From Acidobacteriota bacterium (GTDB lineage: Bacteria; Acidobacteriota; Thermoanaerobaculia; Multivoradales; J023), in NCBI GenBank assembly GCA_029263395.1, contig JAJCXO010000025.1, positions 30,040 to 94,039 on the forward strand: 64,000 bases of DNA. The letters run 5' to 3'. The translations under genes and the position numbers were made by a program. A model generated the notes under the pieces. That model worked only from the letters and a program-made list of their open reading frames with translations, did no database searches and was not told the origin of the DNA. Positions 17,790-26,464 of this stretch are shown here, piece after piece (within the stretch, counting starts at the first letter, position 1; the number at the start of each line of letters is the position of its first letter).

Positions 17790-19082
17790 TTGGATTCGAG
17801 CCCCCAAGTCGCCTTGCGGCGGGTGCCCCTGGTTATCGGCATCGCCGGTGTGTTGACCAGCCTGCTGCTGTCCCCACCAGCCTTCTCGCGCTGGTTTGCG
17901 ATGTCGTTCCTGCTCGCTCATGAAACCAAGATCTTGTGGCTCGGCTGTGGCCTGCTGCTAGTGACATCGATCTACGTCGCGTTCAACACCACCAAGCGCC
18001 GGCTCGACATAGCTGCCTTGCTCTTCGCCCTATTGATGCTGCTCGCTCTCGAGCTTGGTGCACGCCTTGTCGTCGCGCAGACGAATCCGGATGCCAAGCT
18101 ACGCTTGGCCAAACTCGCCAACCGTACCTACCCCGAGCTGATGGCCTACAAGGGGCATCCTTTCTTGCAGTTTACAGGCAACCCATCACGTACCGTGGTC
18201 GAAGATCGAGTGTTGGGGGAGCTCTCCTCCTTCAACAACCTGGGCTTTCTCGGATCCGATATTGAGGCCATCAAGCCACCGGGAGTGATCCGCATTGCCG
18301 CCCTCGGCGGATCGACAACGGCTAGTGGCTACCCCGCTGTGCTGCAGGCCTTGTTGAACGAGCACCCAAATACCTATGAGCACCGTTTCGAGGTCCTAAA
18401 CTTTGGCCAAGGCTGGTATTCCACCGCTCACTCACTGGTTAATCTGGTACTCAACGTGCTCGATCTCACCCCCGATATCATCGTCATTCACCACGCCTGG
18501 AACGACAAGTCCGTCCGTGATGCCGGTGACCTCTTCCGCAGCGACTACTCCCATGCATTGAGCAACCTTCAGGTCCCCAACATCCCTGATCGCCATCTCA
18601 TTCGCGCCAGCATCTGGTACCGCTACTTCAAACATAAACTTACCCTCGAACCCTCGTGGGCCTTCCTCGACCATGCAACCGTCACCGACCAAGGTCGCAA
18701 GGGTGGCAAGAGTTACGACAATCTCGACGAACTGAAACCCTACCGTCGTAATATCACCATGATGATCGATCTCGCCCATCTCAGAGGTATCGAAGTTGTC
18801 CTAACCACCATGCCCCGTTCCCAGGATCCCGAAGCCAAGGACGCCAGTGTCGCGCCTCACATCGACCAATGTAACGACATCATTCGTCAGATTGCCGCAG
18901 CCTACCCTGACGTCTTTTTCGTCGACCTGGATCGCCTGATGACCGGCACCATGGAGCACGTTTTCCTCGACCTCGGCCATGTCGATGCAGAAGGTCGTCG
19001 AGTGAAAGCAGAGGCTGTTGGCAAAGCGGTCCTAGAAGCCCTGCGCCCAGTGCGCGAGGCATCGAACCAACCTATGAGCTGA
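17790..19082 (+). CDS. Membrane-anchored SGNH/GDSL-type hydrolase
   Basis: The start is TTG at 17790, supported by GAAGGAA about 8 bp upstream; no in-frame ATG or GTG fits the N-terminus better. The 430-residue product has three hydrophobic segments in the first ~95 residues. An extracytoplasmic SGNH domain follows: IRIAALGGSTTASGYP near residue 170 with the nucleophile Ser, NFGQGWYSTA for the glycine block, and IIVIHHAWNDKS for the Asn block. Such domains add or remove O-acyl groups from glycans, which complements the OpgC-like acyltransferase upstream. It is the last gene of the operon and converges on the gene at 19154. Confidence 0.75.
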   Translation: MDSSPQVALRRVPLVIGIAGVLTSLLLSPPAFSRWFAMSFLLAHETKILWLGCGLLLVTSIYVAFNTTKRRLDIAALLFALLMLLALELGARLVVAQTNPDAKLRLAKLANRTYPELMAYKGHPFLQFTGNPSRTVVEDRVLGELSSFNNLGFLGSDIEAIKPPGVIRIAALGGSTTASGYPAVLQALLNEHPNTYEHRFEVLNFGQGWYSTAHSLVNLVLNVLDLTPDIIVIHHAWNDKSVRDAGDLFRSDYSHALSNLQVPNIPDRHLIRASIWYRYFKHKLTLEPSWAFLDHATVTDQGRKGGKSYDNLDELKPYRRNITMMIDLAHLRGIEVVLTTMPRSQDPEAKDASVAPHIDQCNDIIRQIAAAYPDVFFVDLDRLMTGTMEHVFLDLGHVDAEGRRVKAEAVGKAVLEALRPVREASNQPMS

Positions 19083-19153
19083 GATTGATTCCAGCGTAAA
19101 CTGCGCCGAGCGACAACTTGCAACCAATCTCCGGTAGTTCGAGGTCCTCCAAC

Positions 19154-20260
19154 TTAATCCGCCAGGCGGCGAAACACCTCTTCCGTCCGTGCCGCGATTT
19201 TCGACCACGCCAGTTCTCCCAGCACCATCTCTGACGCCGCGTTCGACATCTCACGACGCTTGGTGTCGTCGGTGAGGACTTCGATCATCGCATCGGCCAA
19301 TGCAGCAAGATCATCGGACTGGACAACTCGCCCGGTAACGCCGTCCCGCACCGCTTCCGGGATACTGCCGACATCGGTGACAATCACCGGCTTACCGAAG
19401 ACGTAGGCAATACGGACGATGCCGCTCTGGGAACCTTCGATATACGGTAAAACCACAACCGAGGCCTGCTGAAAGAGGCGCGCAACGTCTCGATTCGAGA
19501 GGTACCCTTCGTGCAACGTGCAATAGGCACTCGACGCAATCTCCTCCCGGTAGTTGTCCAGATCTCCGCCGCGGCCGGCAATAACCAAGCGGAATTCAGT
19601 CACCTGAGGCGCGACCATCCTGGCCGCTTGCAAGAGATTGCCTAGGCCTTTGTAGCGATTAATACGCCCAAAGAAGAGTACCGTGCGCCCAACCTCGGTG
19701 ACTGACGTATCGATGCCATGTTTGAATACCGTATAACAACCATGGGGAATCGAAACAACACGCCCATCGTCGAATCTGGAGGCTTCGATATAACACTTTC
19801 GAAGCCATTCACCGTGCAGGATCACCGCCGAGGCCCGACGCCGCAAGAATCGCCGAACATGAGCTCGTCGCGGCGGCTCCTGCGAGTCTTCCCCTGGATG
19901 TGTTGTCACGTCGTGCACGGTCAGTACCAACGGAGCCTTCGAACCCCAGCGCAAGCAGAACGGTAGATAGGTTTGCGTCGCCTCGTGAACGTTGAGGACA
20001 TCTGGATTCAGCCGTCGTAGCAGGCTGATGAGTTGTGCGATCGTCCACAACTGCCGCGGATCCCGCAGCCCGTGCGGGCGATCATCGATCACATGCGCTG
20101 TCACCGACGGTGACAACAAGGCCAGCAGCTGATCTCCCACGGTCTCTCGAACGCGGTCCTTCTTGACAATGATGTCGACGTCGTGGCCCCGCTCAGCCAA
20201 TGCGTTCGCCATCTCGACGAGGTACTCGACCCAGTTGAGCGACAGCAAGACAATTCTCAT
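19154..20260 (-). CDS. Glycosyltransferase family 4
   Basis: The start at 20260 gives MRIVLLSLNWVEYLVEMANAL and has AGGACGG 3-9 bp upstream, so a longer frame to 20326 is not used. The ~368-residue GT-B enzyme has VLFFGRINRYKGLGNLLQAA and, in the donor site, VLPYIEGSQSGIVRIAYVFGKPVIVTDVG, where the first catalytic-site Glu is in the YIEGSQSG segment. It lies 10 bp after the sugar dehydrogenase gene (20271) and is transcribed with it, away from the asparagine-synthase gene. Confidence 0.88.
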   Translation of the reverse strand: MRIVLLSLNWVEYLVEMANALAERGHDVDIIVKKDRVRETVGDQLLALLSPSVTAHVIDDRPHGLRDPRQLWTIAQLISLLRRLNPDVLNVHEATQTYLPFCLRWGSKAPLVLTVHDVTTHPGEDSQEPPRRAHVRRFLRRRASAVILHGEWLRKCYIEASRFDDGRVVSIPHGCYTVFKHGIDTSVTEVGRTVLFFGRINRYKGLGNLLQAARMVAPQVTEFRLVIAGRGGDLDNYREEIASSAYCTLHEGYLSNRDVARLFQQASVVVLPYIEGSQSGIVRIAYVFGKPVIVTDVGSIPEAVRDGVTGRVVQSDDLAALADAMIEVLTDDTKRREMSNAASEMVLGELAWSKIAARTEEVFRRLAD

Positions 20261-20270
20261 TGGCCGTCCT

Positions 20271-21581
20271 CTACCAACAGATACCGTGGTAGTGCTCCGG
20301 CGGAGCGTCGCGCAACAGGCCGACAAGATCGATCACGATACGATCGCTGACATCGCCCCGGGCCACCCGCTTGAAGTCTGAATCCGGTGTGGTCACCACC
20401 AACACCTCGGCAAAAGCCTCCACCTCTGCAATCGACGCACGCATCAGGCTCGAGATATGTGGAATCTCTTGTTCAATGTAAGTACGGTTGGCGCCGACGA
20501 GGCGGGCCAACAAAACGTTTTTGTCGTAAATCGCCAAGTCGAAGCCTTTGCCGATCAGCATCTCCGCGAGTTGCACTGCGGGACTTTCACGTAAGTCGTC
20601 GGTTCCAGCCTTGAAACTCAACCCGAGTAAGCCAATTTTTCGCTTGCCGGTTTGACGGACAAGGCGTAGGGCAAGATCCTTTTGCAGCTCGTTGCTAGGC
20701 AGAATCGAACGTAATACCGGCACATCAACATCGCGGGTGCGAGCGTGATGAAGCAAGGCCCGCAAGTCCTTGGGTAGACACGAGCCGCCAAACGCCGCAC
20801 CCGGTTTGAGATAAGTCGGCGCCAGATTGAGCTTGGTGTCGAGGCAAAAGTCCTCCATCACCGCACGGGCATCGATACCAGCGCTCTTACAGATGTTGCC
20901 GATCTCGTTACCAAACGTGATCTTGAGCGCATGAAAGGCATTGTCGACGTATTTCAACATTTCGGCATGCCGCAGGGTGTTGCGGACCAAGGGCGCCTCG
21001 ATCCCTTCATAGGCAGCGAGCACCACATCACCGCTGCGCTCGTCGAGTGCGCCGATGACGATCCGCGGCGGATCGTGGAAGTCCTCGAGCGATGAGCCTT
21101 CGCGCAGAAACTCCGGATTCATCGCCACTCCGAAGTGTTCTCCCGCCCGCCTGCCGGACTCCGATTCCAGCAGCGGTATCAACTGCTCGTCCACCGTGCC
21201 GGGCAACATAGTGCTGCGAAAGGCGACCACATGATAGCTGGGATGCTCACCCAGGGCTGCGCCGATCTCCCGGGTCACCCGCTGCACATAGGTCAGGCCG
21301 AGGGCACCATTCTCTTGGCTCGGTGTACCGACACAAATCAACGACAACTCAGATTGCTGGATCGCCTCACCGATATCTTGGGTGGCCCGCAGCTGGCCTG
21401 CATCAACTGCCTCAGCCAAGGCCTCGTTTAGACCAGGTTCGATCACCGGACTGCGACCGGAGTTGATCGCGTCCACTTTGACCGGATTGACATCAACTCC
21501 GATCACCCGATGGCCGGCAACTGCAAGGCACGCCGCCGAGACCGTACCAACATACCCCAGCCCGACGATCGAGATGTCCAT
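20271..21581 (-). CDS. GDP-mannose/UDP-glucose 6-dehydrogenase family (AlgD-like)
   Basis: This 436-residue enzyme oxidises C6 of a nucleotide sugar to a uronic acid using two NAD+. The N-terminal Rossmann motif is ISIVGLGYVG. The segment GRSPVIEPGLNEAL and the catalytic cysteine in FGGSCLPKDLRAL resemble AlgD (GDP-mannose dehydrogenase) more than typical UDP-glucose dehydrogenase; that substrate preference is inferred from these motifs only. TAGGAGC precedes the ATG. It shares a divergent ~196 bp intergenic region with the amidotransferase gene at 21778. A second, different dehydrogenase is at 28577, so the polymer probably contains two acidic sugars. Confidence 0.9.
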   Translation of the reverse strand: MDISIVGLGYVGTVSAACLAVAGHRVIGVDVNPVKVDAINSGRSPVIEPGLNEALAEAVDAGQLRATQDIGEAIQQSELSLICVGTPSQENGALGLTYVQRVTREIGAALGEHPSYHVVAFRSTMLPGTVDEQLIPLLESESGRRAGEHFGVAMNPEFLREGSSLEDFHDPPRIVIGALDERSGDVVLAAYEGIEAPLVRNTLRHAEMLKYVDNAFHALKITFGNEIGNICKSAGIDARAVMEDFCLDTKLNLAPTYLKPGAAFGGSCLPKDLRALLHHARTRDVDVPVLRSILPSNELQKDLALRLVRQTGKRKIGLLGLSFKAGTDDLRESPAVQLAEMLIGKGFDLAIYDKNVLLARLVGANRTYIEQEIPHISSLMRASIAEVEAFAEVLVVTTPDSDFKRVARGDVSDRIVIDLVGLLRDAPPEHYHGICW

Positions 21582-21777
21582 ATAAAGCTCCTACAGCGGC
21601 CGGGCATGCCCAGAATCAGAGCCATATTGCGGCGTCGCGAAGGCCGAAATTCTACACCGGTGACCATCCGTCGTCAATCAAACCACGATGGGCAGCGTAC
21701 CCCCACCATGACATAATTCACTACCCGACTTCAGACCGCCAGATCGGCTTCACAACCAGTCTTTCCGGCTCAAAATC

Positions 21778-23745
21778 ATGTGTGGCATCACCGGTATCTT
21801 CTCCCTTGGCGATCGCACCGTGCCCGATCGTCTAGAGGCCATGAATGCAACGTTGATCCACCGCGGCCCCAACGATGCCGGCGCCTTTCGCGACAGTCGT
21901 GCCGGTCTGGCGATGCGTCGGCTGAGCATCATCGGGGTCGACGACGGGCATCAACCGATCACCAACGAAGACCGTGATCTGGTGCTCGTCTTCAACGGCG
22001 AGGTTTACAACTACCTGGATCTCAAACACCAACTCGAAGAGGAAGAGCACCAATTCACGAGTAGCAGCGACGCCGAGGTTGCGATCCATCTGTACGAGCA
22101 ATATGGCAACGACTTCGTAGATCCCATGCGAGGCATGTTTGCCCTGGCACTTTATGACCGTCGCCGCCAACAACTGGTGCTGGTGCGGGATCGCTCCGGT
22201 CAGAAACCGCTTTATTATGCGATCTCCGGTGGTTTCATGATCTTTGCTTCCGAGATCAAAGCGATTCACGCGTCCGGTCTGGTCGACAAAGAGCTCGACA
22301 CCGAGGCCCTGGCGTCCTACCTCACCTACGGCTTCGTGGTCGGCACGTCGACCCTGTTTCGAGGAATCCACAAGCTGCCGGCGGGACACATGCTCACCGC
22401 TAAGGCGCACGTCGACACCCTCGAGATCCGACCCTATTGGGATCTGCCGACCACCACCGGCACCATCGAGACGCTCGATCAAGCGGCGGCCACCGTGCTC
22501 GAACTGTTGCGGGCTTCGGTCGAAAAGCGCCTGATGAGTGAAGTCCCACTGGGGGCGTTTCTCTCTGGCGGCGTCGATTCGAGCGCCATCGTCGCCTTGA
22601 TGAAACGCCATTTGGACCATTTCCAGACCTTCTGCGTCGGTTTCGAGGACAGCCGTTTCGACGAACTGCCCCACGCCCGAGCCATCGCCAAAAAATTCGG
22701 CACCGAGCATCACGAGCTGGTCCTCCGCGGCTGCAACCTCGAGCTCCTGCGTGACCTCAATTGGCACTACGACGAGCCGGCCGGAGATCCCGCTGCAGTA
22801 CCAACCTACTGCCTGTCTCACTTTGCCCGCCAGCACATCACCGTCGTCCTGACCGGCGAGGGTGGTGACGAAACCTTTGCTGGTTATCCTCACCATCGCC
22901 ACGCCGCCCGCCTCGGCCGACTCGCCCCGTTCCTCCCCGGCTTGGGCCTCGCCGCTCGCGGTGTCAGCCGGCTTGAAGGGCGACTCGGCGGCATCGGCTC
23001 TGCGCGCTTCTGGAAAGGGGCCTGGATCGCCGGCCTACCGGCTGATGAACGCCACCGAGCATGGTACGCCGCCTACACGGACGCGGAATTGTCCAAGTTG
23101 CTGAGTACTGACCTCCGGGCCAATTTCGCCAAACGCATGGATACCCTGGCGGGCCCGTTCCGCACTCTTCAAGCCAAGGTCAACAAGCGGGAAATGCTCG
23201 AGCAACTGCTCTACATCGACGCCAAGGTCAGCCTTGCGGATCAACTGTTGATGAAAGTCGACAAAACAACCATGGCTGCCTCCCTCGAAGCGCGCTGCCC
23301 ACTGCTCGACCAAGAGTTGTTGGAGTACGCTGCAGCCTTGCCCGCAGCCCTCAAACTCTCGGCGAATGGCGGCGCCAAATTGGTGCTGCGCCACGCGCTC
23401 CGCGGCCTGCTCACTGACGATATTCTCGACCGTCCCAAACAGGGTTTTGATGTGCCACTCGAAACCTGGTTGCTGCGGGATCTCGAGGCCCCTGTCCAAG
23501 CCGGCTTGCTCGACGACCGGGCGCCGATTGCTGCCTATCTCGATCTAAACACGGTCAAGAACACTTGGGCTCGTTTCCGTCAACGTCGAGACATGCGGTC
23601 GTGCAAACAAATTTGGCGGTTGCTCAACCTGGCCGTGTGGCATGAGATCCACTGGCCCACTGGCCACCTCGGCCATCTCGGCCAACCCGGCAACCCCAGT
23701 GCCGGCAACCCAGCCGCTGACCTGTTCGTGGAACAGTCCGCCTGA
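21778..23745 (+). CDS. asnB: Glutamine-dependent asparagine synthase-type amidotransferase
   Basis: This 655-residue protein begins MCGITGIFS. After Met removal, Cys2 is the glutaminase nucleophile, which fixes the start. An N-terminal class II amidotransferase domain (to about 200, with the RLSIIG and NGEVYNY motifs) precedes the synthase domain. The PP-loop SGGVDSS is at about 261-267 and the ATP-binding GEGGDETFAGYPHHR is near 360. Similar amidotransferases are standard in exosortase-linked exopolysaccharide clusters, where they probably amidate a uronic acid rather than make free asparagine. The neighbouring sugar dehydrogenases make this plausible here. Confidence 0.9.
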   Translation: MCGITGIFSLGDRTVPDRLEAMNATLIHRGPNDAGAFRDSRAGLAMRRLSIIGVDDGHQPITNEDRDLVLVFNGEVYNYLDLKHQLEEEEHQFTSSSDAEVAIHLYEQYGNDFVDPMRGMFALALYDRRRQQLVLVRDRSGQKPLYYAISGGFMIFASEIKAIHASGLVDKELDTEALASYLTYGFVVGTSTLFRGIHKLPAGHMLTAKAHVDTLEIRPYWDLPTTTGTIETLDQAAATVLELLRASVEKRLMSEVPLGAFLSGGVDSSAIVALMKRHLDHFQTFCVGFEDSRFDELPHARAIAKKFGTEHHELVLRGCNLELLRDLNWHYDEPAGDPAAVPTYCLSHFARQHITVVLTGEGGDETFAGYPHHRHAARLGRLAPFLPGLGLAARGVSRLEGRLGGIGSARFWKGAWIAGLPADERHRAWYAAYTDAELSKLLSTDLRANFAKRMDTLAGPFRTLQAKVNKREMLEQLLYIDAKVSLADQLLMKVDKTTMAASLEARCPLLDQELLEYAAALPAALKLSANGGAKLVLRHALRGLLTDDILDRPKQGFDVPLETWLLRDLEAPVQAGLLDDRAPIAAYLDLNTVKNTWARFRQRRDMRSCKQIWRLLNLAVWHEIHWPTGHLGHLGQPGNPSAGNPAADLFVEQSA

Positions 23746-23784
23746 ACGAGCCCCTCGCCTGCCATCGATCACCGGAGCCAACCC

Positions 23785-24327
23785 ATGCGCGAGCAAATTC
23801 TCAAAGCGGATCCCGAAACCGAATTCTGGACCTCGGAACGCGTCTTCATTCTCGAGCTCTCAAACTCCGAAGCGGACCGGGAAGTCTCGATTGCCCGCGC
23901 CCGCGTCGAGCCCGGGGTGACCACCCAACTCCATCGCCTCAACGGCATCATCGAACGGTACGTCGTCCAACAAGGCGAAGGAGAAATGGAGGTCGGTGAC
24001 GAGCCAGAAACCTCTATTGGGCCAGGCGACGTGGTCCTGGTCCCGGCCGGAGTCCAGCAACGGATCACCAACACCGGCAACGAAGACTTGTTATTCCTGT
24101 GCGTATGTACGCCGCCATTCTTCGCTGACGCTTATGAATCGCTGGAGCCACCAGCTAGAGCCTCTGATGAAGACCTTGCTTCCAGTGAAGACAGCGCTTC
24201 AGACGACGCAAAGGCTGAAGACTCAGCCGACGAAGTCACGTCTCACGTAGAGCCTCAGGAGGCTGAGTCCGGTGACAACTCCGCAGACTCACCGAGCCAA
24301 TCCCGCGGCCGCAAGAAGTCCGTATAG
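23785..24327 (+). CDS. Cupin-domain protein with an acidic C-terminal tail
   Basis: Residues 1-120 form a single cupin barrel. Motif 1 is present around [33 protein letters not shown] (the His and Glu are metal-ligand positions) and motif 2 around [20 protein letters not shown], where the usual His is replaced by Gln. The last ~60 residues are Asp/Glu/Ser-rich and probably disordered, ending in a basic RGRKKSV. Function is unknown; small cupins next to sugar enzymes are often epimerases, isomerases or sensors. The 3' end overlaps the convergent hemF by 73 bp, all within the acidic tail, so the tail may be a recent extension. Confidence 0.75.
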   Translation: MREQILKADPETEFWTSERVFILELSNSEADREVSIARARVEPGVTTQLHRLNGIIERYVVQQGEGEMEVGDEPETSIGPGDVVLVPAGVQQRITNTGNEDLLFLCVCTPPFFADAYESLEPPARASDEDLASSEDSASDDAKAEDSADEVTSHVEPQEAESGDNSADSPSQSRGRKKSV

Positions 24328-25205
24328 AGTTGCTCCTCCGGCGAACCTGGTTCCGGCGACCAATCGTAGTTCCAGCGCACCAGTGGCGGCAACGACGCAA
24401 GAATCGACTCCACCCGACCGCTGGCCTGTAGACCAAAACGAGTCCCGCGATCGTAGAGCAGATTGAACTCCACGTAACGGCCGCGGCGATAAAGCTGGAA
24501 ATTGCGCTCACTATCGCCATAGGGATGACTCTTGCGACGCTCGACGATCGGCAAATAGGCCGGTAGCAGATGATCGCCAACGCTGCGCATGAGACCAAAA
24601 CAATGGTCAAACGTGGGCTGGTCGAGGTCGTCGAAGAACAACCCGCCGACACCTCGCGGCTCGTCCCGATGCGGGAGATGGAAGTATTCGTCACACCGCG
24701 TCTTCAGGCGTGGATACACGTCGTCTCCGAAGGGCAAACAAGCCGCACGAGCCGTACGATGCCAGTGCACGGCATCATCCTCGAAACCATAATACGGCGT
24801 CAGGTCGAAGCCCCCGCCGAACCACCAGACTGGCTCGGCACTAGCCTCACCCGCGATAAAAAACCGCACGTTGGCGTGCGTTGTCGGCACGTAAGGGTTG
24901 CGAGGGTGAACGATGAGCGAAATGGACACCGCCTCAAACGATGCCCCCTCGAGTTCCGGCCGCCGGCTGGTAGCCGCCGCCGGCATCCGTGCCCCTGAGG
25001 TATGCGAAAAGTTCACTGCCGCACGCTCGAACACCGGGCCGTCACTCAAAACCCGAGGCCGAGCCAAGCCACCGCGTTCGCCAGGAAGCTCTTCACCGCC
25101 GAAGCGTGCCTCACCGTCAGCACGCTCAAAGGCGGCACAAATCGTATCCTGTAACTCTAGCAAGTACTCGCGTACCGGCGCGATCTCAGCCTTGTAGTTC
25201 ACCAT
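24255..25205 (-). CDS. hemF: Oxygen-dependent coproporphyrinogen III oxidase
   Basis: This 316-residue enzyme decarboxylates coproporphyrinogen III to protoporphyrinogen IX in haem synthesis using O2. Family signatures are present: [46 protein letters not shown] and [17 protein letters not shown]. Length is normal. It follows a glycosyltransferase gene by 52 bp of repeats and converges on the cupin gene. The oxygen-dependent form implies growth under oxygen. Confidence 0.96.
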   Translation of the reverse strand: MVNYKAEIAPVREYLLELQDTICAAFERADGEARFGGEELPGERGGLARPRVLSDGPVFERAAVNFSHTSGARMPAAATSRRPELEGASFEAVSISLIVHPRNPYVPTTHANVRFFIAGEASAEPVWWFGGGFDLTPYYGFEDDAVHWHRTARAACLPFGDDVYPRLKTRCDEYFHLPHRDEPRGVGGLFFDDLDQPTFDHCFGLMRSVGDHLLPAYLPIVERRKSHPYGDSERNFQLYRRGRYVEFNLLYDRGTRFGLQASGRVESILASLPPLVRWNYDWSPEPGSPEEQLYTDFLRPRDWLGESAELSPDSAS

Positions 25206-25209
25206 GATG

Positions 25210-25275
25210 TCCCTCAGCAGAACGAAGCATATCCCTCAGCACTGCGAAGCATATCCTTTAGCAGAGTGAAGCATA
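25210..25275. repeat. Three tandem 22 bp repeats
   Basis: The copies are 25210-25231, 25232-25253 and 25254-25275, sharing TCC(C/T)T(C/T)AGCA, a short variable core and GAAGCATA. The third copy encodes the last residues and stop of the leftward glycosyltransferase gene. The other two fill the gap to hemF, so they look like duplications of that gene end. Confidence 0.8.
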
Positions 25276-26454
25276 AATGGTCTCGAGTTGTGCCGCCACC
25301 ACAGACAACGCGTGCCGATCGCGTAGACGCTGTCGACCGTTGGTTATCAAATGTTCAGCGAGCGCCGTGCCACCATCTAGACGCGCGATGCCGGCCGCCA
25401 GTTCGACGACGTTGCGCCCCAGCAGCAGATGTTCACCATCTTCAGCATCCAAACCTCGAGCCGCCTCCGGGGTTGCCACGACAGGCACCCCTCGCGCCCA
25501 CGCCTCCAGGATTTTGATCCGCACCCCCGAAGCGATACGCAACGGCACCACCAGCACCGAGCCGGCAGCAAACGCATCTCGACTGTCCTTGGGCGCCGGC
25601 AACCAGATCACCCCATCGGCGCGGCTGGCGTCAACAGTTTGCTGGTTGGATGCCGCCAGTCCGAGCACATGCAACACAGCTCCAGGTGCAACCAGTCGCA
25701 CCCGCGGCCAGATCTCCCGCACATACCAGTCCGCTCCGCCGCTGTTGGGCAGCCAACCATCACTGCCAAACAGCACCACCGGCGGTGCGCCGATGAGCGG
25801 CGTGCTGGCCGCTGGTAGCTCGCTCTCGAACGGCGCCGACACTTGATGGATCCGAGCATCGTCGCACCCGACCGCGGACGCCAGCTCTGTTAAACGCTCG
25901 GCGTCGTGCGACGTCAGTGCCAAAGTGGCGGCACAGCGCCCAACGGCCCGCCCTTCCCATGTCGCCAACTGCCGCGCCTCGCGGGCTAGCAACCACCCTC
26001 GCCAGCCGCCCTCCTCTGCTGCCTGGGCCCAAAGATCACTCTCGACATTCTGGGCCCGCAAGACAATCGGTACGCCGGATGCCATCTCGGCGGCGGGCAA
26101 CGCTTGCATCTGCTCCGCCATCACCACATCGAAGCGCTCGGCCCCCACCAGTGCCGCGACCCGTTGCTGAACCGCCGAGACGGTATGCCGGACCACGGTC
26201 AACGGTTGCCGTCGCCACTGGGCGCGCAAGGCGTCGATCCACCTCGGCTGCGGTCGAACCGCAACCAGCTGCGGTCGGCACACAGTCGAAAGTGCAGCCT
26301 CGGCCTGTCGGCACTCCTCTTTCCCCACCACCGGTGCCACCAACGTCAACTCGTGCCCGGCGATGCTCAGCGCTCGCAAGGTGTCGAGCAACAGTCGACG
26401 GCCACCATCAACCGGCGGCCAGGGAGCCTTGGTTGCAACCCAGAGAATCTTCAC
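25258..26454 (-). CDS. Glycosyltransferase family 4 (exosortase-cluster type)
   Basis: This 398-residue GT-B protein starts MKILWVATKAPWPPVDGGRR, the glycine-rich acceptor loop typical of glycosyltransferases in exosortase-linked clusters. The donor domain includes VVLFGSDGWLPNSGGADWYV and LVVPLRIASGVRIKILEAWARGVPVVAT, where the conserved Lys and Glu contact the nucleotide sugar. It sits 10 bp after the epimerase/dehydratase gene and shares its transcript. Its 3' end lies inside the 22 bp repeat array. Confidence 0.85.
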   Translation of the reverse strand: MKILWVATKAPWPPVDGGRRLLLDTLRALSIAGHELTLVAPVVGKEECRQAEAALSTVCRPQLVAVRPQPRWIDALRAQWRRQPLTVVRHTVSAVQQRVAALVGAERFDVVMAEQMQALPAAEMASGVPIVLRAQNVESDLWAQAAEEGGWRGWLLAREARQLATWEGRAVGRCAATLALTSHDAERLTELASAVGCDDARIHQVSAPFESELPAASTPLIGAPPVVLFGSDGWLPNSGGADWYVREIWPRVRLVAPGAVLHVLGLAASNQQTVDASRADGVIWLPAPKDSRDAFAAGSVLVVPLRIASGVRIKILEAWARGVPVVATPEAARGLDAEDGEHLLLGRNVVELAAGIARLDGGTALAEHLITNGRQRLRDRHALSVVAAQLETIYASLC

Positions 26455-26464
26455 CTGATGGAGG

